From Thiosocius sp963753845 (GTDB lineage: Bacteria > Pseudomonadota > Gammaproteobacteria > Chromatiales > Chromatiaceae), in the NCBI GenBank assembly GCA_963753845.1, contig CAVWEI010000017.1, positions 248,001-312,000 of the forward strand: a stretch of DNA of 64,000 bases, given 5' to 3'. Positions within the stretch are counted from its first letter, which is position 1; each line of letters opens with the position of its first letter. Below the pieces are notes generated by a model. It did no database searches, was not told the origin of the DNA, and was given only the letters and a program-made list of their open reading frames with translations. The position numbers were made by a program, and so were the translations under genes. Below are positions 8,025 to 17,073 of this stretch, piece after piece.

Positions 8025-9911
8025 ATGGCCGTCATGCCAGCGGCCAACCCCTTGTTTTTTCCATTCGAGGATTTTCACTTGATTGTTCCAGGAGTTGCGG
8101 GGCTTGTTGCTGCCGATCTAGGCGAATCGGCCGGGGCCAGGTTCGTGGATACCATGGGTTCGCTGGCAACAACTGGTGCCTGGGGCAGCGCTTCTGCGCC
8201 CGGGGCCCTGGCCGGCGTGATCAGAGGCTGGGCCATGCACGAAGAAGCATTGTGCTGCGCCGTATCGGGCAACATCGACTGGCTGGAGTACGAATTTGCG
8301 GATATCCAGCTCAAAAGGGATCCTGCACATGCGATCGCCGAGGCCTATCGCCGATTGGGTGTCGACCTGCTGTCGGTGGTGGGCGGAAGATTCGCCCTCT
8401 TCCTGTGGGACAGCACGAACAAGACCGGCATTATCGCGTGTGACCGATTCGGTCAGATGCCGGTTTACTGGTCGCCCGGGTCCAACGGCGGCCTGTTTTT
8501 CGGACCAACGGCGACATCGGTCAATCGACTCCTGGCGACATCGCCACAGCTTTCCGAGCAGGCAATATTCAATTATCTCTTCTTTCACATGGTCCCGGGG
8601 CCCGAGACCGTGTTCCGGGGCGTGAACAAACTGATGGCCGCGCATGCACTGGTGGCCAGCAACGGCGAGTGGCAGCCGCGCCGCTACTGGGAACCGGATT
8701 TTCGCGAGCATGAGGATGAATCGTTCGCCGATGCCAGCGAGGAGATGATGGGGTTGCTGTCGAGTTCGGTAGCACGTCTTGCGGATGGCGCGGACTCGGG
8801 GGCCTTTCTCAGCGGCGGGCTGGACAGCTCGACCGTGGCCGGTCTGCTCGCCAGGCATCGGCCCAACCCGAAGACCTACTCGATAGGATTCGACGCCGAG
8901 GGGTACGACGAAATCAGCTATGCCAGGATGGCCAGCGAGCGATTCCACACTGACTTCAACACCTACTATGTGACCCCCGAGGACGTACTGGCCGAGTTGC
9001 CGACGATCGCCGGGGCTTACGACGAGCCATTCGGCAACTCATCTGCGCTCCCAGCCTATTTCTGTGCCCGCCTGGCGGCCACGGACGGTCGCAAGCGGTT
9101 GCTGGCCGGTGACGGCGGGGACGAGTTGTTCGCGGGCAACGAGCGCTATGCGAAACAACAGGTGTTCGAACACTATGCGAAGCTGCCGGCATGGGGACGA
9201 CAGTTGCTGCTTGAGCCGCTGTTGTTCAAAGTATTGCCTGGAAATGTAAGGGTCGTCGCGAAGGCGCGGAGTTATACAGAGCAGGCCAATGTCCCGCTGC
9301 CGGACCGCCTTCATACCTACAATCTGCTCAACCGTCTGGGCGCACGCCAGATAGTCACTGCTGAACTGTGGGACGCGGTCGACACCGAAATGCCGCTGAA
9401 GCTCGACCGTGAGCTGTACGGGCACCCGCGTTCGGCCTCCAGGCTGAACCGCATGCTGTACCTTGATTGGCACCACACCCTCGCAGACAACGATCTTCGC
9501 AAGGTCAACCGGATGTGCCAGCTTGCGGGTATCGAGGTTGAATACCCGATGTTGGACGACCGTCTCGTGGAATTCACGACACGGGTGTCCTCAAGGCGCA
9601 AGATGCCCGGAAACAAGCTGCGTGATTTCTACAAACGCTCGGTCGCGGATCTGTTGCCACGCGAGATCATCGACAAGCAGAAACACGGCTTTGGCCTTCC
9701 TTTCGGCATATGGATGGCCGAGCACCCCGGGCTGCAGCAACTGGCCGAGGACAATCTGGCACGCATGAAGCGGCGCCGGTACGTGAGGCCGGAGTTCATC
9801 GACGAGATCATGCGTCTGCACCGGGATCATCACGCCGGGTATTACGGCGAATTTATCTGGGTACTGATCATGCTCGAGTTGTGGCTGACGGCACAGGGAT
9901 TCGAACCCTGA
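8025..9911 (+). CDS. Asparagine-synthetase-like amidotransferase of the exosortase locus
   Basis: A 628-residue AsnB-like protein with an N-terminal Ntn-type domain and a C-terminal ATP-pyrophosphatase domain. The PP-loop FLSGGLDSS begins near residue 261 and is followed by SIGFDAEGYDE, the LLAGDGGDELFAGNERY loop and the C-terminal KHGFGLPFG segment. All are diagnostic of the synthetase domain. The N-terminus (MAVMPAANPLFFPFEDF) has no cysteine at position 2, the nucleophile that real class II glutaminases expose after Met removal. It may use free ammonia or an amine, or the start may be misplaced, although no in-frame MCG-type start is visible just upstream. It sits among ACP, ligase and deacetylase genes, which suggests amide formation on the same polymer (inference). 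Confidence 0.85.
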   Translation: MAVMPAANPLFFPFEDFHLIVPGVAGLVAADLGESAGARFVDTMGSLATTGAWGSASAPGALAGVIRGWAMHEEALCCAVSGNIDWLEYEFADIQLKRDPAHAIAEAYRRLGVDLLSVVGGRFALFLWDSTNKTGIIACDRFGQMPVYWSPGSNGGLFFGPTATSVNRLLATSPQLSEQAIFNYLFFHMVPGPETVFRGVNKLMAAHALVASNGEWQPRRYWEPDFREHEDESFADASEEMMGLLSSSVARLADGADSGAFLSGGLDSSTVAGLLARHRPNPKTYSIGFDAEGYDEISYARMASERFHTDFNTYYVTPEDVLAELPTIAGAYDEPFGNSSALPAYFCARLAATDGRKRLLAGDGGDELFAGNERYAKQQVFEHYAKLPAWGRQLLLEPLLFKVLPGNVRVVAKARSYTEQANVPLPDRLHTYNLLNRLGARQIVTAELWDAVDTEMPLKLDRELYGHPRSASRLNRMLYLDWHHTLADNDLRKVNRMCQLAGIEVEYPMLDDRLVEFTTRVSSRRKMPGNKLRDFYKRSVADLLPREIIDKQKHGFGLPFGIWMAEHPGLQQLAEDNLARMKRRRYVRPEFIDEIMRLHRDHHAGYYGEFIWVLIMLELWLTAQGFEP

Positions 9912-9929
9912 CCTGATGAGACTGCCCGG

Positions 9930-10868
9930 TCAGATCAGGCCGAAGTGGCAGCGTGCGAGATCGAGTGAGAACCGCGCGAGATTGCGCTGCCAGGGGGTGA
10001 AACGGGGGATGGCATAGCGATCGGTGGATGCCTCGAGGGTTCCCCAGTCGGTCGCGACGGCCGCCCCGAATCCTGCCTCCCTCACCATTGCTGCGTGCTC
10101 GGGACGGTAGTCGCGCCCCAGCTTGCCGTTGGGATAGGCAAATATCTGGAGTTCCTGCTGGATCCAGTCTTCCAGGTCGGATTTCCCACCCCCAATCTCA
10201 TCCGCCGCCTGCGCATCGGGCAGGGACGCAAGGATCGGGTGGTTGCGGGTATGGCCGCCAATGGTTGCGCATGACGATGCCGCCAGTGCACGTAACTGAC
10301 CCCTGGTCATCATCAGGTCGGTCGGTAGATCAGCGACCCGGCTGGCGAGATCATCGACTTTGGCCTGGCGTTCTTCCGGTGGCAGATGCTTCCACGCAGA
10401 GATGGTCGTCGCCGCCGCTTTGCGCCTGGATTCCCAGTCGGATATTTCAAATCGGGTGGCCTCTCCCAGGTCGATTTCACAGGGGCCCTGCCCGATCCGT
10501 CTACAGGTCTCGATGATCGAATCGTTCCACATGCGGCCCCCGTCGATAAAGCCGCTGGCGACGAAGAAGGTTGCAGGGACATTGAACTGCTCGAGAATCG
10601 GCAGGGCAACCGTAAAGTTGTCCGCATAGCCGTCATCGAAGGTCAGGCTCACCGTCCTGCCGGAAAGTCCGCCCGCGTCAGCGCGTGCGAGGGCCTCGGC
10701 AAGGCCGATGATCTCGAAGTTGGAGGCAAGCATCGTTATGAGCCGGTGAAACCACTCGGCCGTCGGCTCGCCGGGGCTCATCGGATCGGGCTGTTCGGCC
10801 ACCCGGTGAAATATCAGGGTCTGGTGGCGCGGACGGCGCATCGTCAATGCTGCAAGGCCACCGATCAT
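9930..10868 (-). CDS. Polysaccharide deacetylase (NodB domain)
   Basis: A 312-residue carbohydrate esterase family 4 protein, expected to remove N-acetyl groups from a polysaccharide. The NodB signature SLTFDDGYADN (Asp-Asp metal and base residues) and the second metal site GGHTRNHPIL (HxxxH) are both intact, and TFFVASGFI separates them as in the family. FAYPNGK is the third conserved motif. There is no clear signal peptide, so it may act on a cytoplasmic or membrane-linked intermediate. It converges on the asparagine-synthetase-like gene and starts 34 bases after sppA on the same strand. Deacetylases of this type often accompany exosortase loci. Confidence 0.88.
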   Translation of the reverse strand: MIGGLAALTMRRPRHQTLIFHRVAEQPDPMSPGEPTAEWFHRLITMLASNFEIIGLAEALARADAGGLSGRTVSLTFDDGYADNFTVALPILEQFNVPATFFVASGFIDGGRMWNDSIIETCRRIGQGPCEIDLGEATRFEISDWESRRKAAATTISAWKHLPPEERQAKVDDLASRVADLPTDLMMTRGQLRALAASSCATIGGHTRNHPILASLPDAQAADEIGGGKSDLEDWIQQELQIFAYPNGKLGRDYRPEHAAMVREAGFGAAVATDWGTLEASTDRYAIPRFTPWQRNLARFSLDLARCHFGLI

Positions 10869-10902
10869 CTCTTTTCCCGGGGCATGCGGACCGCAACCCG
10901 AC

Positions 10903-11871
10903 TCATCGCAGCAGAAGATTGTTGTCCGAGCCCAGCACGCGGATCAGGGCCTCCCCCGTTGCTGCCCCGAACCGACGGGCCAGGCGTTCAAACGGGTCTT
11001 CCTTGGCGGTGAAATCGACCGTCTTCTCGACGCCTACGACCTCGCGCGCGACATAGCTGGTGTTGCCGATGGCGTCCGCAAGCCCCAGTTCGATCCCCTC
11101 CTGGCCGTCCCAGAAAAGGCCGCTGAAGATCTCGCTGTCGTCTACCTTGAGCTTGTCGCCGCGCCCCGTCTTGACCGCGGCGATGAATGTCTCATGCAGT
11201 TTGCCGAGCAGCCTGGTCGCATAGTCCTTGTCGAATTCACTCATCGGGCTGAACGGGTCGAGAATTCCTTTGTGTTTTCCGGCGGTTATAAGGCGCCTTT
11301 CGACACCAAACTCGTTCATTGCCTCAACGAACCCGAAGCCATTCATCAATACACCGATGGAACCGATGACACTGGACTCGTTTACATAGATACGGTCCGC
11401 CGCAGAGGCAACATAGTAGCCGCCCGAGGCACAGATATCGCTGACCACCGCATACAGGGGGATATCCGGGTATTTTTCCCGCAGCCGCAGGATTTCCTTG
11501 TACATATAGCTCGACTGCACCGGTGATCCGCCGGGTGAATTGATCCTGAGAATCACCGCTTTGGTGTTGTCATCCTCGAAGGCATCGCGCAGGCCGGTGA
11601 TCACGTTGTCGGCAGATGCCTTCTCGCCGGCGGCAATCAATCCCTCGAGATCGACGACCGCGGTATGCGGCTTGTTGCCAATGCCCTCCTCTGACCATTC
11701 CTCGGGGACCAGGACGATGAATACGGCCAGCAGGTATGCAAATGTCAGGAGCTTGAAGAATATGCCCCATCGCCGGGCACGCCTGCGTTCGGTCAAGGCA
11801 TCCCTGGCCAACTTCTCGACAAGATCTCTGTGCCAATCCCCTTTCGGCCCTGCTTCCCGCTCCATACTCAA
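10903..11871 (-). CDS. sppA: Signal peptide peptidase SppA (short form)
   Basis: SppA is an inner-membrane serine/lysine protease of family S49 that degrades cleaved signal peptides on the periplasmic side. The 322-residue protein has a basic N-terminal stretch, one membrane segment around residues 37-55 (IFFKLLTFAYLLAVFIVLV), the loop INSPGGSPVQS, the nucleophile in DICASGGYYVASAADRIY (Ser149) and the base in ITAGKHKGILDPF (Lys199 or Lys201). It is the half-length form, not the tandem ~600-residue enteric type. The start overlaps the HAD phosphatase stop codon by four bases, so the two are coupled. The rluC-HAD-sppA order is common in Gammaproteobacteria. Confidence 0.93.
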   Translation of the reverse strand: MSMEREAGPKGDWHRDLVEKLARDALTERRRARRWGIFFKLLTFAYLLAVFIVLVPEEWSEEGIGNKPHTAVVDLEGLIAAGEKASADNVITGLRDAFEDDNTKAVILRINSPGGSPVQSSYMYKEILRLREKYPDIPLYAVVSDICASGGYYVASAADRIYVNESSVIGSIGVLMNGFGFVEAMNEFGVERRLITAGKHKGILDPFSPMSEFDKDYATRLLGKLHETFIAAVKTGRGDKLKVDDSEIFSGLFWDGQEGIELGLADAIGNTSYVAREVVGVEKTVDFTAKEDPFERLARRFGAATGEALIRVLGSDNNLLLR

Positions 11872-12548
11872 GCCCCCTCCTCAGGGTGCCCGGGCCGCTC
11901 GTAAAGCCACCCGGATAACTGCACCAGATCATCGAAACATTCCATCGCACCTTGCGCAACAAGCCTTTCGGTCGAATGGACGCCGTGCGAAACACCAACC
12001 GCATCCACGCCCGCATTGCGTGCCATCTGCATATCGTACTCGGTGTCGCCGACCACCACCGCAGCGTCCGGATGCGTGTCGAGATCGATCAGAATCTCCT
12101 GCAGCATCTGCGGATGAGGCTTGGAAAACGCCTCGTCGGCGCATCGTGTCGCATGGAAAAAGCCTGCGAGCCCGCTCTCGCCCAGGGACTGATCCAGGCC
12201 ACGCCGACTCTTGCCCGTGGCGACCGCAAGCAGGTGGCCGGACCGGTGCAGCCCCTCGACCAGTTCGCGCGCACCCCCGAACATCGTCGAAGCCCCGACG
12301 CGATTGCCCAGCCAATGCGCTCGATAGGCATCGACCAGGGCATCGACACCCGGCGCGTCGGTGTCGGGAAACAGCCGCCGGATGGCTTCGGGCAGGCCCA
12401 ACCCGATGATGTCGCGCGCAGCGGCCTGCGAAGGCACCGGGCGCCCCGTGTCCGCGGCAGCGCACTGCATACAGGTCACGATGCGCGCCTCGGAATCCAT
12501 CAGGGTCCCGTCCCAGTCAAACACGATCAGTTCGTATCTCTTGCTCAT
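11868..12548 (-). CDS. HAD-family hydrolase (phosphoglycolate phosphatase-like)
   Basis: A 226-residue HAD superfamily IA phosphatase. Motif I is IVFDWDGTLMDSE near the N-terminus (nucleophile Asp and acid/base Asp), motif II falls in AVATGKSRRG, and motif III/IV in KPHPQM and VVGDTEYDMQMARNAG. The cap domain sits between motifs I and II, as in Gph and related enzymes. The substrate is unproven; the rluC neighbour is typical of a conserved HAD gene of uncertain substrate in this lineage. Its 5' end overlaps the end of rluC by 32 bases and its 3' end overlaps sppA by four, so the three form one transcript. Confidence 0.9.
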   Translation of the reverse strand: MSKRYELIVFDWDGTLMDSEARIVTCMQCAAADTGRPVPSQAAARDIIGLGLPEAIRRLFPDTDAPGVDALVDAYRAHWLGNRVGASTMFGGARELVEGLHRSGHLLAVATGKSRRGLDQSLGESGLAGFFHATRCADEAFSKPHPQMLQEILIDLDTHPDAAVVVGDTEYDMQMARNAGVDAVGVSHGVHSTERLVAQGAMECFDDLVQLSGWLYERPGHPEEGA

Positions 12549-13497
12549 GCTTCTCCAACGCTACGAGGACCGATTCCAGTTCCTTCGGCAGAGGGGCCTC
12601 GATCTGAAAGCCTCCCGGTTTGCCCGGCCAATCGAACCGCAGCGAGGCCGCATGCAGGAACAATTGCCGCAGGCCAAGGTCTCGCAGAGATCGATTGGCA
12701 TCCACATCGCCGTACTTTGGGTCACCCAGGATCGGCGTTCCGATGGATTGAGCGTGGACGCGGATCTGGTGTGTCCGGCCTGTCTCCAGCCTAACCTCCA
12801 CCAGGAGGGCATCGGTGAAGCGCTGCACCACCTTGAAGTGCGTGACCGCCGGCTTCCCCTCCGGGTCGACGCGCACAATGCGTTCTCCACTCATCAGGGT
12901 GTTCTTCTTCAGCGGCGCATCTACCCGCCAGGCACCCTTGCGCGATCGCCCCGCCAACAGTGCGAGATAACGCTTTTCGATCTGTCCGTCGCGCTGAAGT
13001 TCCTGCAGCCTTCTCAGGGCACTGCGTCTTTTCGCCAGCATCAGGCAGCCGGATGTCTCGCGGTCAAGTCGGTGGGCCAGTTCCAGGTAAGGTGCATCGG
13101 GTCTCGATGCGCGCAGGATCTCGATGACCCCATGCGACAATCCGCTGCCGCCATGCACGGCAATACCCGCCGGCTTGTTCAGGATGATGATCAGGTCGTC
13201 CTCGTAACATATCGCCTGTTCGATCAAGCCCTTGAGGCTGCCCGATGGTTCCTCCGCCTGTTTTTCTGACTGACGCACCGGTGGAATCCGTACGATGTCT
13301 CCCGCCTGGAGACGCCGTGCCGGCTTGCTCCGACCCTTGTTTACCCGCACCTCGCCACGTCGCAGGACCCGGTAAACCCAACTTCGGGGCACCCCTTTGA
13401 GTCGGGCGATCAGGAAATTATCCAGGCGCTGACCGTCGTTGTTTTCGCCTACGGTGACCAGTTGCACGCCACCCGTCTGCCCGGCACCCTCAGCCAT
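12517..13497 (-). CDS. rluC: 23S rRNA pseudouridine synthase RluC
   Basis: RluC converts uridines 955, 2504 and 2580 of 23S rRNA (E. coli numbering) to pseudouridine. The product from the ATG at 13495-13497 is about 326 residues. An S4 RNA-binding domain lies near the N-terminus (RLDNFLIARLKGVPRSWVYR, then LRRGEVRVNKGR). The catalytic motif is AHRLDRETSGCLML, with the active Asp. The C-terminal segments GRTHQIRVHAQ and PILGDPKYGD are standard for the RluA/RluC/RluD family. Genomic position, divergent from rne, supports RluC over RluD. The frame is open further upstream to 13581, but that extension has no family similarity. Confidence 0.93.
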   Translation of the reverse strand: MAEGAGQTGGVQLVTVGENNDGQRLDNFLIARLKGVPRSWVYRVLRRGEVRVNKGRSKPARRLQAGDIVRIPPVRQSEKQAEEPSGSLKGLIEQAICYEDDLIIILNKPAGIAVHGGSGLSHGVIEILRASRPDAPYLELAHRLDRETSGCLMLAKRRSALRRLQELQRDGQIEKRYLALLAGRSRKGAWRVDAPLKKNTLMSGERIVRVDPEGKPAVTHFKVVQRFTDALLVEVRLETGRTHQIRVHAQSIGTPILGDPKYGDVDANRSLRDLGLRQLFLHAASLRFDWPGKPGGFQIEAPLPKELESVLVALEKHEQEIRTDRV

Positions 13498-13974
13498 ATT
13501 CCGTAGATCCCTGCAAAAAATGATGCATCTGCCTGATAATCTGATATATTTTACGCGAGCTGCAGCGTGCGGTGTGGACAAAACAGTCGGGAAAACACCA
13601 CGCTCCGGCCCATGAATTATCTATTCCGGGAGGATTCCCGGTACGAAGCTAGCGCGCATGCATGCGGCGCATTCCTCTCCAAGTTGCTATGCAACCCTGT
13701 GACGAGCAGTTCGCACCCTTCGCAAGAAAGATGCTACCTGACCCCATGCGATGAGCGCCAGAAAATAACGGCGTGTCTGAAATTCGACGTCCGTATCCGG
13801 TGACCCGAGGGTGCCGCGCGGCCTGTTTTTCGCATGTCATAACTGATTTCGCCATTGCGCGGTACTTAGGGTTCAGACTCACGCCCCGGCCTGGTCGCAG
13901 CTCGCGATTCGGCAGGTGGGTGCGGTCGATTGCTGGACCAAAAAGAAACCGACCAGGCGACAAGGAACAAAAAA
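13498..13974 (+). promoter_or_regulatory. Long leader between rluC and rne
   Basis: No gene is visible in these 477 bases. The rne genes of Gammaproteobacteria carry a long 5' untranslated region through which RNase E controls its own mRNA, and the space here is of the right size and in the right place. A Shine-Dalgarno-like aagga lies about 10 bases before the rne start. A promoter-like AT-rich patch is at about 13537-13556. The structure itself was not verified. Confidence 0.45.
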
Positions 13975-16497
13975 ATGAAGCGAATGCTGATCAACGCAAC
14001 TCAGCCTGAAGAGTTGCGCGTGGCCATCGTCGATGGTCAGAAGCTTTACAACCTCGATATCGAAGCTCCCGGTCGGGAGATGAAGAAGGCCAATATCTAC
14101 AAGGGTCGAATCACCCGCGTGGAACCCAGCCTTGAAGCGGCATTCATCGATTATGGCTCGGACCGCCACGGCTTCCTGCCGATGAAAGAGATCTCCCGGT
14201 CGTACTTCAACAGCGAGGCCTTCGACGCCGGAAAGCGCAATATCAACGAGCTCATCAAAGAAGGCCAGGAAGTCATCGTCCAGGTCGAAAAGGAAGAGCG
14301 CGGCAACAAGGGTGCCGCCCTTACCACATTCCTGTCACTGGCCGGCCGCTACCTGGTGCTGATGCCCAACAACCCCCGCGCCGGCGGCGTATCGCGGCGC
14401 ATCGAGGGTGACGACCGCTCCGATCTGCGCGAGGCGATGAGCAGCCTCGAAATCCCGGAAGGGATGGGGCTGATCGTGCGTACCGCCGGAGTCGGCAAGA
14501 ACGCGGAAGAGCTGCAGTGGGATCTGGATTACCTCCTGCAGCTTTGGCGCGCGATCGAACAGTCGGCTGCGGAGCGCAAGGGCCTGTTCCTGATCTACCA
14601 GGAAAGCAATGTCATCATCCGCTCGATTCGCGATCATCTGCGCGCGGACATTGGCGAAATCGTGGTCGATCAGCCCGAGACTTTCGCGCAGGCACAGCAG
14701 TTCATCGAGCAGGTTATGCCCAAATACCTGCGCAAGCTTCGTCTGTACGATGACGAAGTACCGCTGTTTTCGCGCTACCAGATCGAGTCCCAGATCGAGG
14801 CGGCCTTCCGACGTGAGCTGCGGTTGCCGTCCGGCGGCGCGATCGTGATCGACCACACCGAGGCCCTGACCTCGATCGATATCAACTCGGCCCGTGCGAC
14901 CCGTGGTGCCGACATCGAGGAGACCGCACTCAACACCAACCTGGAGGCGGCCGACGAAATCGCCCGCCAGCTGCGCTTGCGTGACCTGGGCGGCCTGTTC
15001 GTGATCGATTTCATCGACATGACCCCCTCGCGCAACCAGCGCGAGGTGGAGAATCGTCTCAAAGAGGCGATGAAGGAAGACCGCGCACGGGTGCAGATCG
15101 GGCGGATTTCGCGGTTTGGCCTGCTCGAGATGTCGCGTCAGCGCCTGCGTCCTTCGCTTGGCGAATCCTCCCACCAGGTCTGCCCGCGTTGTGATGGACA
15201 TGGCTACATCCGCAGCGTCGATTCACTTGCACTGTCGATCCTGCGCATCATCGAGGAAGAGGCCCTCAAGGAGAATACCGGGAGGGTCACGGCCCAGCTT
15301 CCGGTTGAGGTTGCCACTTATCTGCTCAACGAGAAGCGGCAGATCATCGCCGACGTGGAGAAGCGCCACGATGTCGGTATCGTCCTGATCCCGAATCGCT
15401 ATCTGGATACACCCAAGTACGAGATCGACCGCGTCCGTCGCCAGGACATTAGCGACGATGATGCGCCGAGCCATTCGCTGGAAAAAGGCTTCACATCCGA
15501 TAGCATGCCGCCTTCCGAGCGGGCCCAGCCGCGGGTCGAACAACCCGCCGTCAAGCAGATACAACCTGCCTCGCCCGCCCCTCAGCGACCGGAACCCATG
15601 CCGGCACCAGTGCCGGTTTCGGGTGGTGAAAGCGGTTTCATCAAGCGATTGTTCAGCAGCATATTCTCACCGCGTGAAGACGCGGCTGTTAAACCCACTG
15701 AGACTGCGGCAGAGTCCGAACCAAAGGCATCCAGCACTCCACGCCGCGAAGGGGACGGCCAACGCCGCGGTGGGCAGCGTAACAGTGGCCGCCAGGGTGA
15801 ACCGCGCCAGGGACGCAGCCGCCGCGGCGGGCGCACCGGGGAGAGGCGTGTCGCCGGTTCATCCCGACCAAATGAAAAGGATGCCAACGTCACGGCGGAG
15901 AAAAAGACCGAAAAGCAGGACGCCCCGTCGCAGACCAGTGAAAAGCCCGGCCAGGATGGTGCAGATGGCGAGGTAAAGCGCAGTTCGCGTCGTGGCAGAC
16001 GCGGTGGTCGTCGTCGTCGCGGTGGTGGTGCCGACAAGGCTGTCGAAAACGGTGCTACGCCAACCGCGGGCGGCTCGGCGAATACGGATTCCGGTGCCTC
16101 GGAAAGGCGTGAAAACAACAAGGCACCGAATGAGCAGGCAGCGCAGCGCAGCGAAGGACCGGCACCCAAGCCGGCGACTGAGCAGCAGGCCCGGCCCGAC
16201 GACGCACCGGCCCGTGAGAAGTCACCCAAAAAGGAGGTGACCGAGCCGACTGCACCTGCCGCGGCGGCCAAACCGGCCCCGGCACGGGCTCCCGCCAGTG
16301 CCGAGGCCCCCACCAAACCGAAGCCGCAGGATGCGCCGGCAGCAAAGGCAGTCGAGCCGCCTCGAGCGAAAACCGAGCAGGCCCCCGTTTCCGCGCCCCG
16401 CGCGCCGTCCATCGAACGCGCGGCCGCATCTGCGCCGGCGCCAGCCGGTGATCCGGCACCGAAGGCCCCTGGTAAGGCGGTCCCGAAGGAAGATTGA
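13975..16497 (+). CDS. rne: Ribonuclease E
   Basis: RNase E is the endoribonuclease that initiates mRNA decay and matures rRNA and tRNA; it scaffolds the degradosome at the inner membrane. The start MKRMLINATQPEELRVAIVD is exactly that of RNase E and is preceded by aagga. The S1 domain follows (NIYKGRITRVEPSLEAAFIDYG). The catalytic DNase-I-like core carries LTSIDINSARATRG and LGGLFVIDFIDM (Mg-binding aspartates), and the Zn-link is CPRCDGHGY. The last ~330 residues are low-complexity, rich in Arg, Gly, Pro and Ala, as in the disordered degradosome scaffold. At 840 residues it is somewhat shorter than the E. coli enzyme. Confidence 0.96.
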   Translation: MKRMLINATQPEELRVAIVDGQKLYNLDIEAPGREMKKANIYKGRITRVEPSLEAAFIDYGSDRHGFLPMKEISRSYFNSEAFDAGKRNINELIKEGQEVIVQVEKEERGNKGAALTTFLSLAGRYLVLMPNNPRAGGVSRRIEGDDRSDLREAMSSLEIPEGMGLIVRTAGVGKNAEELQWDLDYLLQLWRAIEQSAAERKGLFLIYQESNVIIRSIRDHLRADIGEIVVDQPETFAQAQQFIEQVMPKYLRKLRLYDDEVPLFSRYQIESQIEAAFRRELRLPSGGAIVIDHTEALTSIDINSARATRGADIEETALNTNLEAADEIARQLRLRDLGGLFVIDFIDMTPSRNQREVENRLKEAMKEDRARVQIGRISRFGLLEMSRQRLRPSLGESSHQVCPRCDGHGYIRSVDSLALSILRIIEEEALKENTGRVTAQLPVEVATYLLNEKRQIIADVEKRHDVGIVLIPNRYLDTPKYEIDRVRRQDISDDDAPSHSLEKGFTSDSMPPSERAQPRVEQPAVKQIQPASPAPQRPEPMPAPVPVSGGESGFIKRLFSSIFSPREDAAVKPTETAAESEPKASSTPRREGDGQRRGGQRNSGRQGEPRQGRSRRGGRTGERRVAGSSRPNEKDANVTAEKKTEKQDAPSQTSEKPGQDGADGEVKRSSRRGRRGGRRRRGGGADKAVENGATPTAGGSANTDSGASERRENNKAPNEQAAQRSEGPAPKPATEQQARPDDAPAREKSPKKEVTEPTAPAAAAKPAPARAPASAEAPTKPKPQDAPAAKAVEPPRAKTEQAPVSAPRAPSIERAAASAPAPAGDPAPKAPGKAVPKED

Positions 16498-16506
16498 CTG
16501 GGATTT

Positions 16507-16537
16507 CCCTGGTGCACCATGAGGTGTTGCACCAGGG
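16507..16537. terminator. Stem-loop between convergent rne and LMW-PTP genes
   Basis: A perfect 10-base inverted repeat (ccctggtgca at 16507-16516 and tgcaccaggg at 16528-16537) sits nine bases after the rne stop and just before the end of the opposing gene. It lacks a good T-run on either side, so it may be a shared transcript end-stabilising hairpin more than a strong intrinsic terminator. Confidence 0.55.
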
Positions 16538-16546
16538 GATGCTTGT

Positions 16547-17023
16547 TCACCCCAGGTGGCGGCGCTTGATTTCCTCCAGCAGCCCCGCAGAAGCCGCCTC
16601 CACCAGGTCGAAAACCCTATCGAAGCCGGCGGGCCCGCCGTAGTAAGGGTCCGGGACCTCGCGTGTGCGCATGTGCGGTGCGAAGTCCATGAACATGTGG
16701 ACCTTTTCGACATGCTGATCGGGGCAGATCTCGCACAGTGCCATGTAGTTGTCCTGGTCCATCGCCAGCACGTAATCGAATGCGTCGAAATCCTCCGGCA
16801 CAACCCGGCGTGCCAGAAGATCCGAGAGGTCCACTCCGCGGCCAAGTGCGGTCGCCTGAGCACGCTTGTCCGGTGGATTTCCCAAGTGGTAGGCATGGGT
16901 CCCGGCTGAATCGATGCCTATGGCATGCGGCAGACCCTCCCTCTCCACCAAGTTGCGGAACACACCGTGCGCGGTCGGTGATCTACAGATATTGCCCATG
17001 CAAACGAAAAGAACCTTTACCAT
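16547..17023 (-). CDS. Low-molecular-weight protein-tyrosine phosphatase
   Basis: A 158-residue cytoplasmic phosphatase of the LMW-PTP family. The P-loop VCMGNICRSPTA (C-x5-R-S) occupies residues 7-18 and the general-acid aspartate is in VPDPYYGG near the C-terminus. Some members (Wzb, EpsP) counteract tyrosine kinases of exopolysaccharide export, others act on small molecules or arsenate. No kinase (Wzc) or export gene adjoins it here, so it may be the general housekeeping type. It converges with rne and is divergent from the small gene at 17074. Confidence 0.92.
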   Translation of the reverse strand: MVKVLFVCMGNICRSPTAHGVFRNLVEREGLPHAIGIDSAGTHAYHLGNPPDKRAQATALGRGVDLSDLLARRVVPEDFDAFDYVLAMDQDNYMALCEICPDQHVEKVHMFMDFAPHMRTREVPDPYYGGPAGFDRVFDLVEAASAGLLEEIKRRHLG

Positions 17024-17073
17024 GAAAAACCTGCCTTACAGCCCTGCGTATATCTATTCGGATGGGTTTTAAC

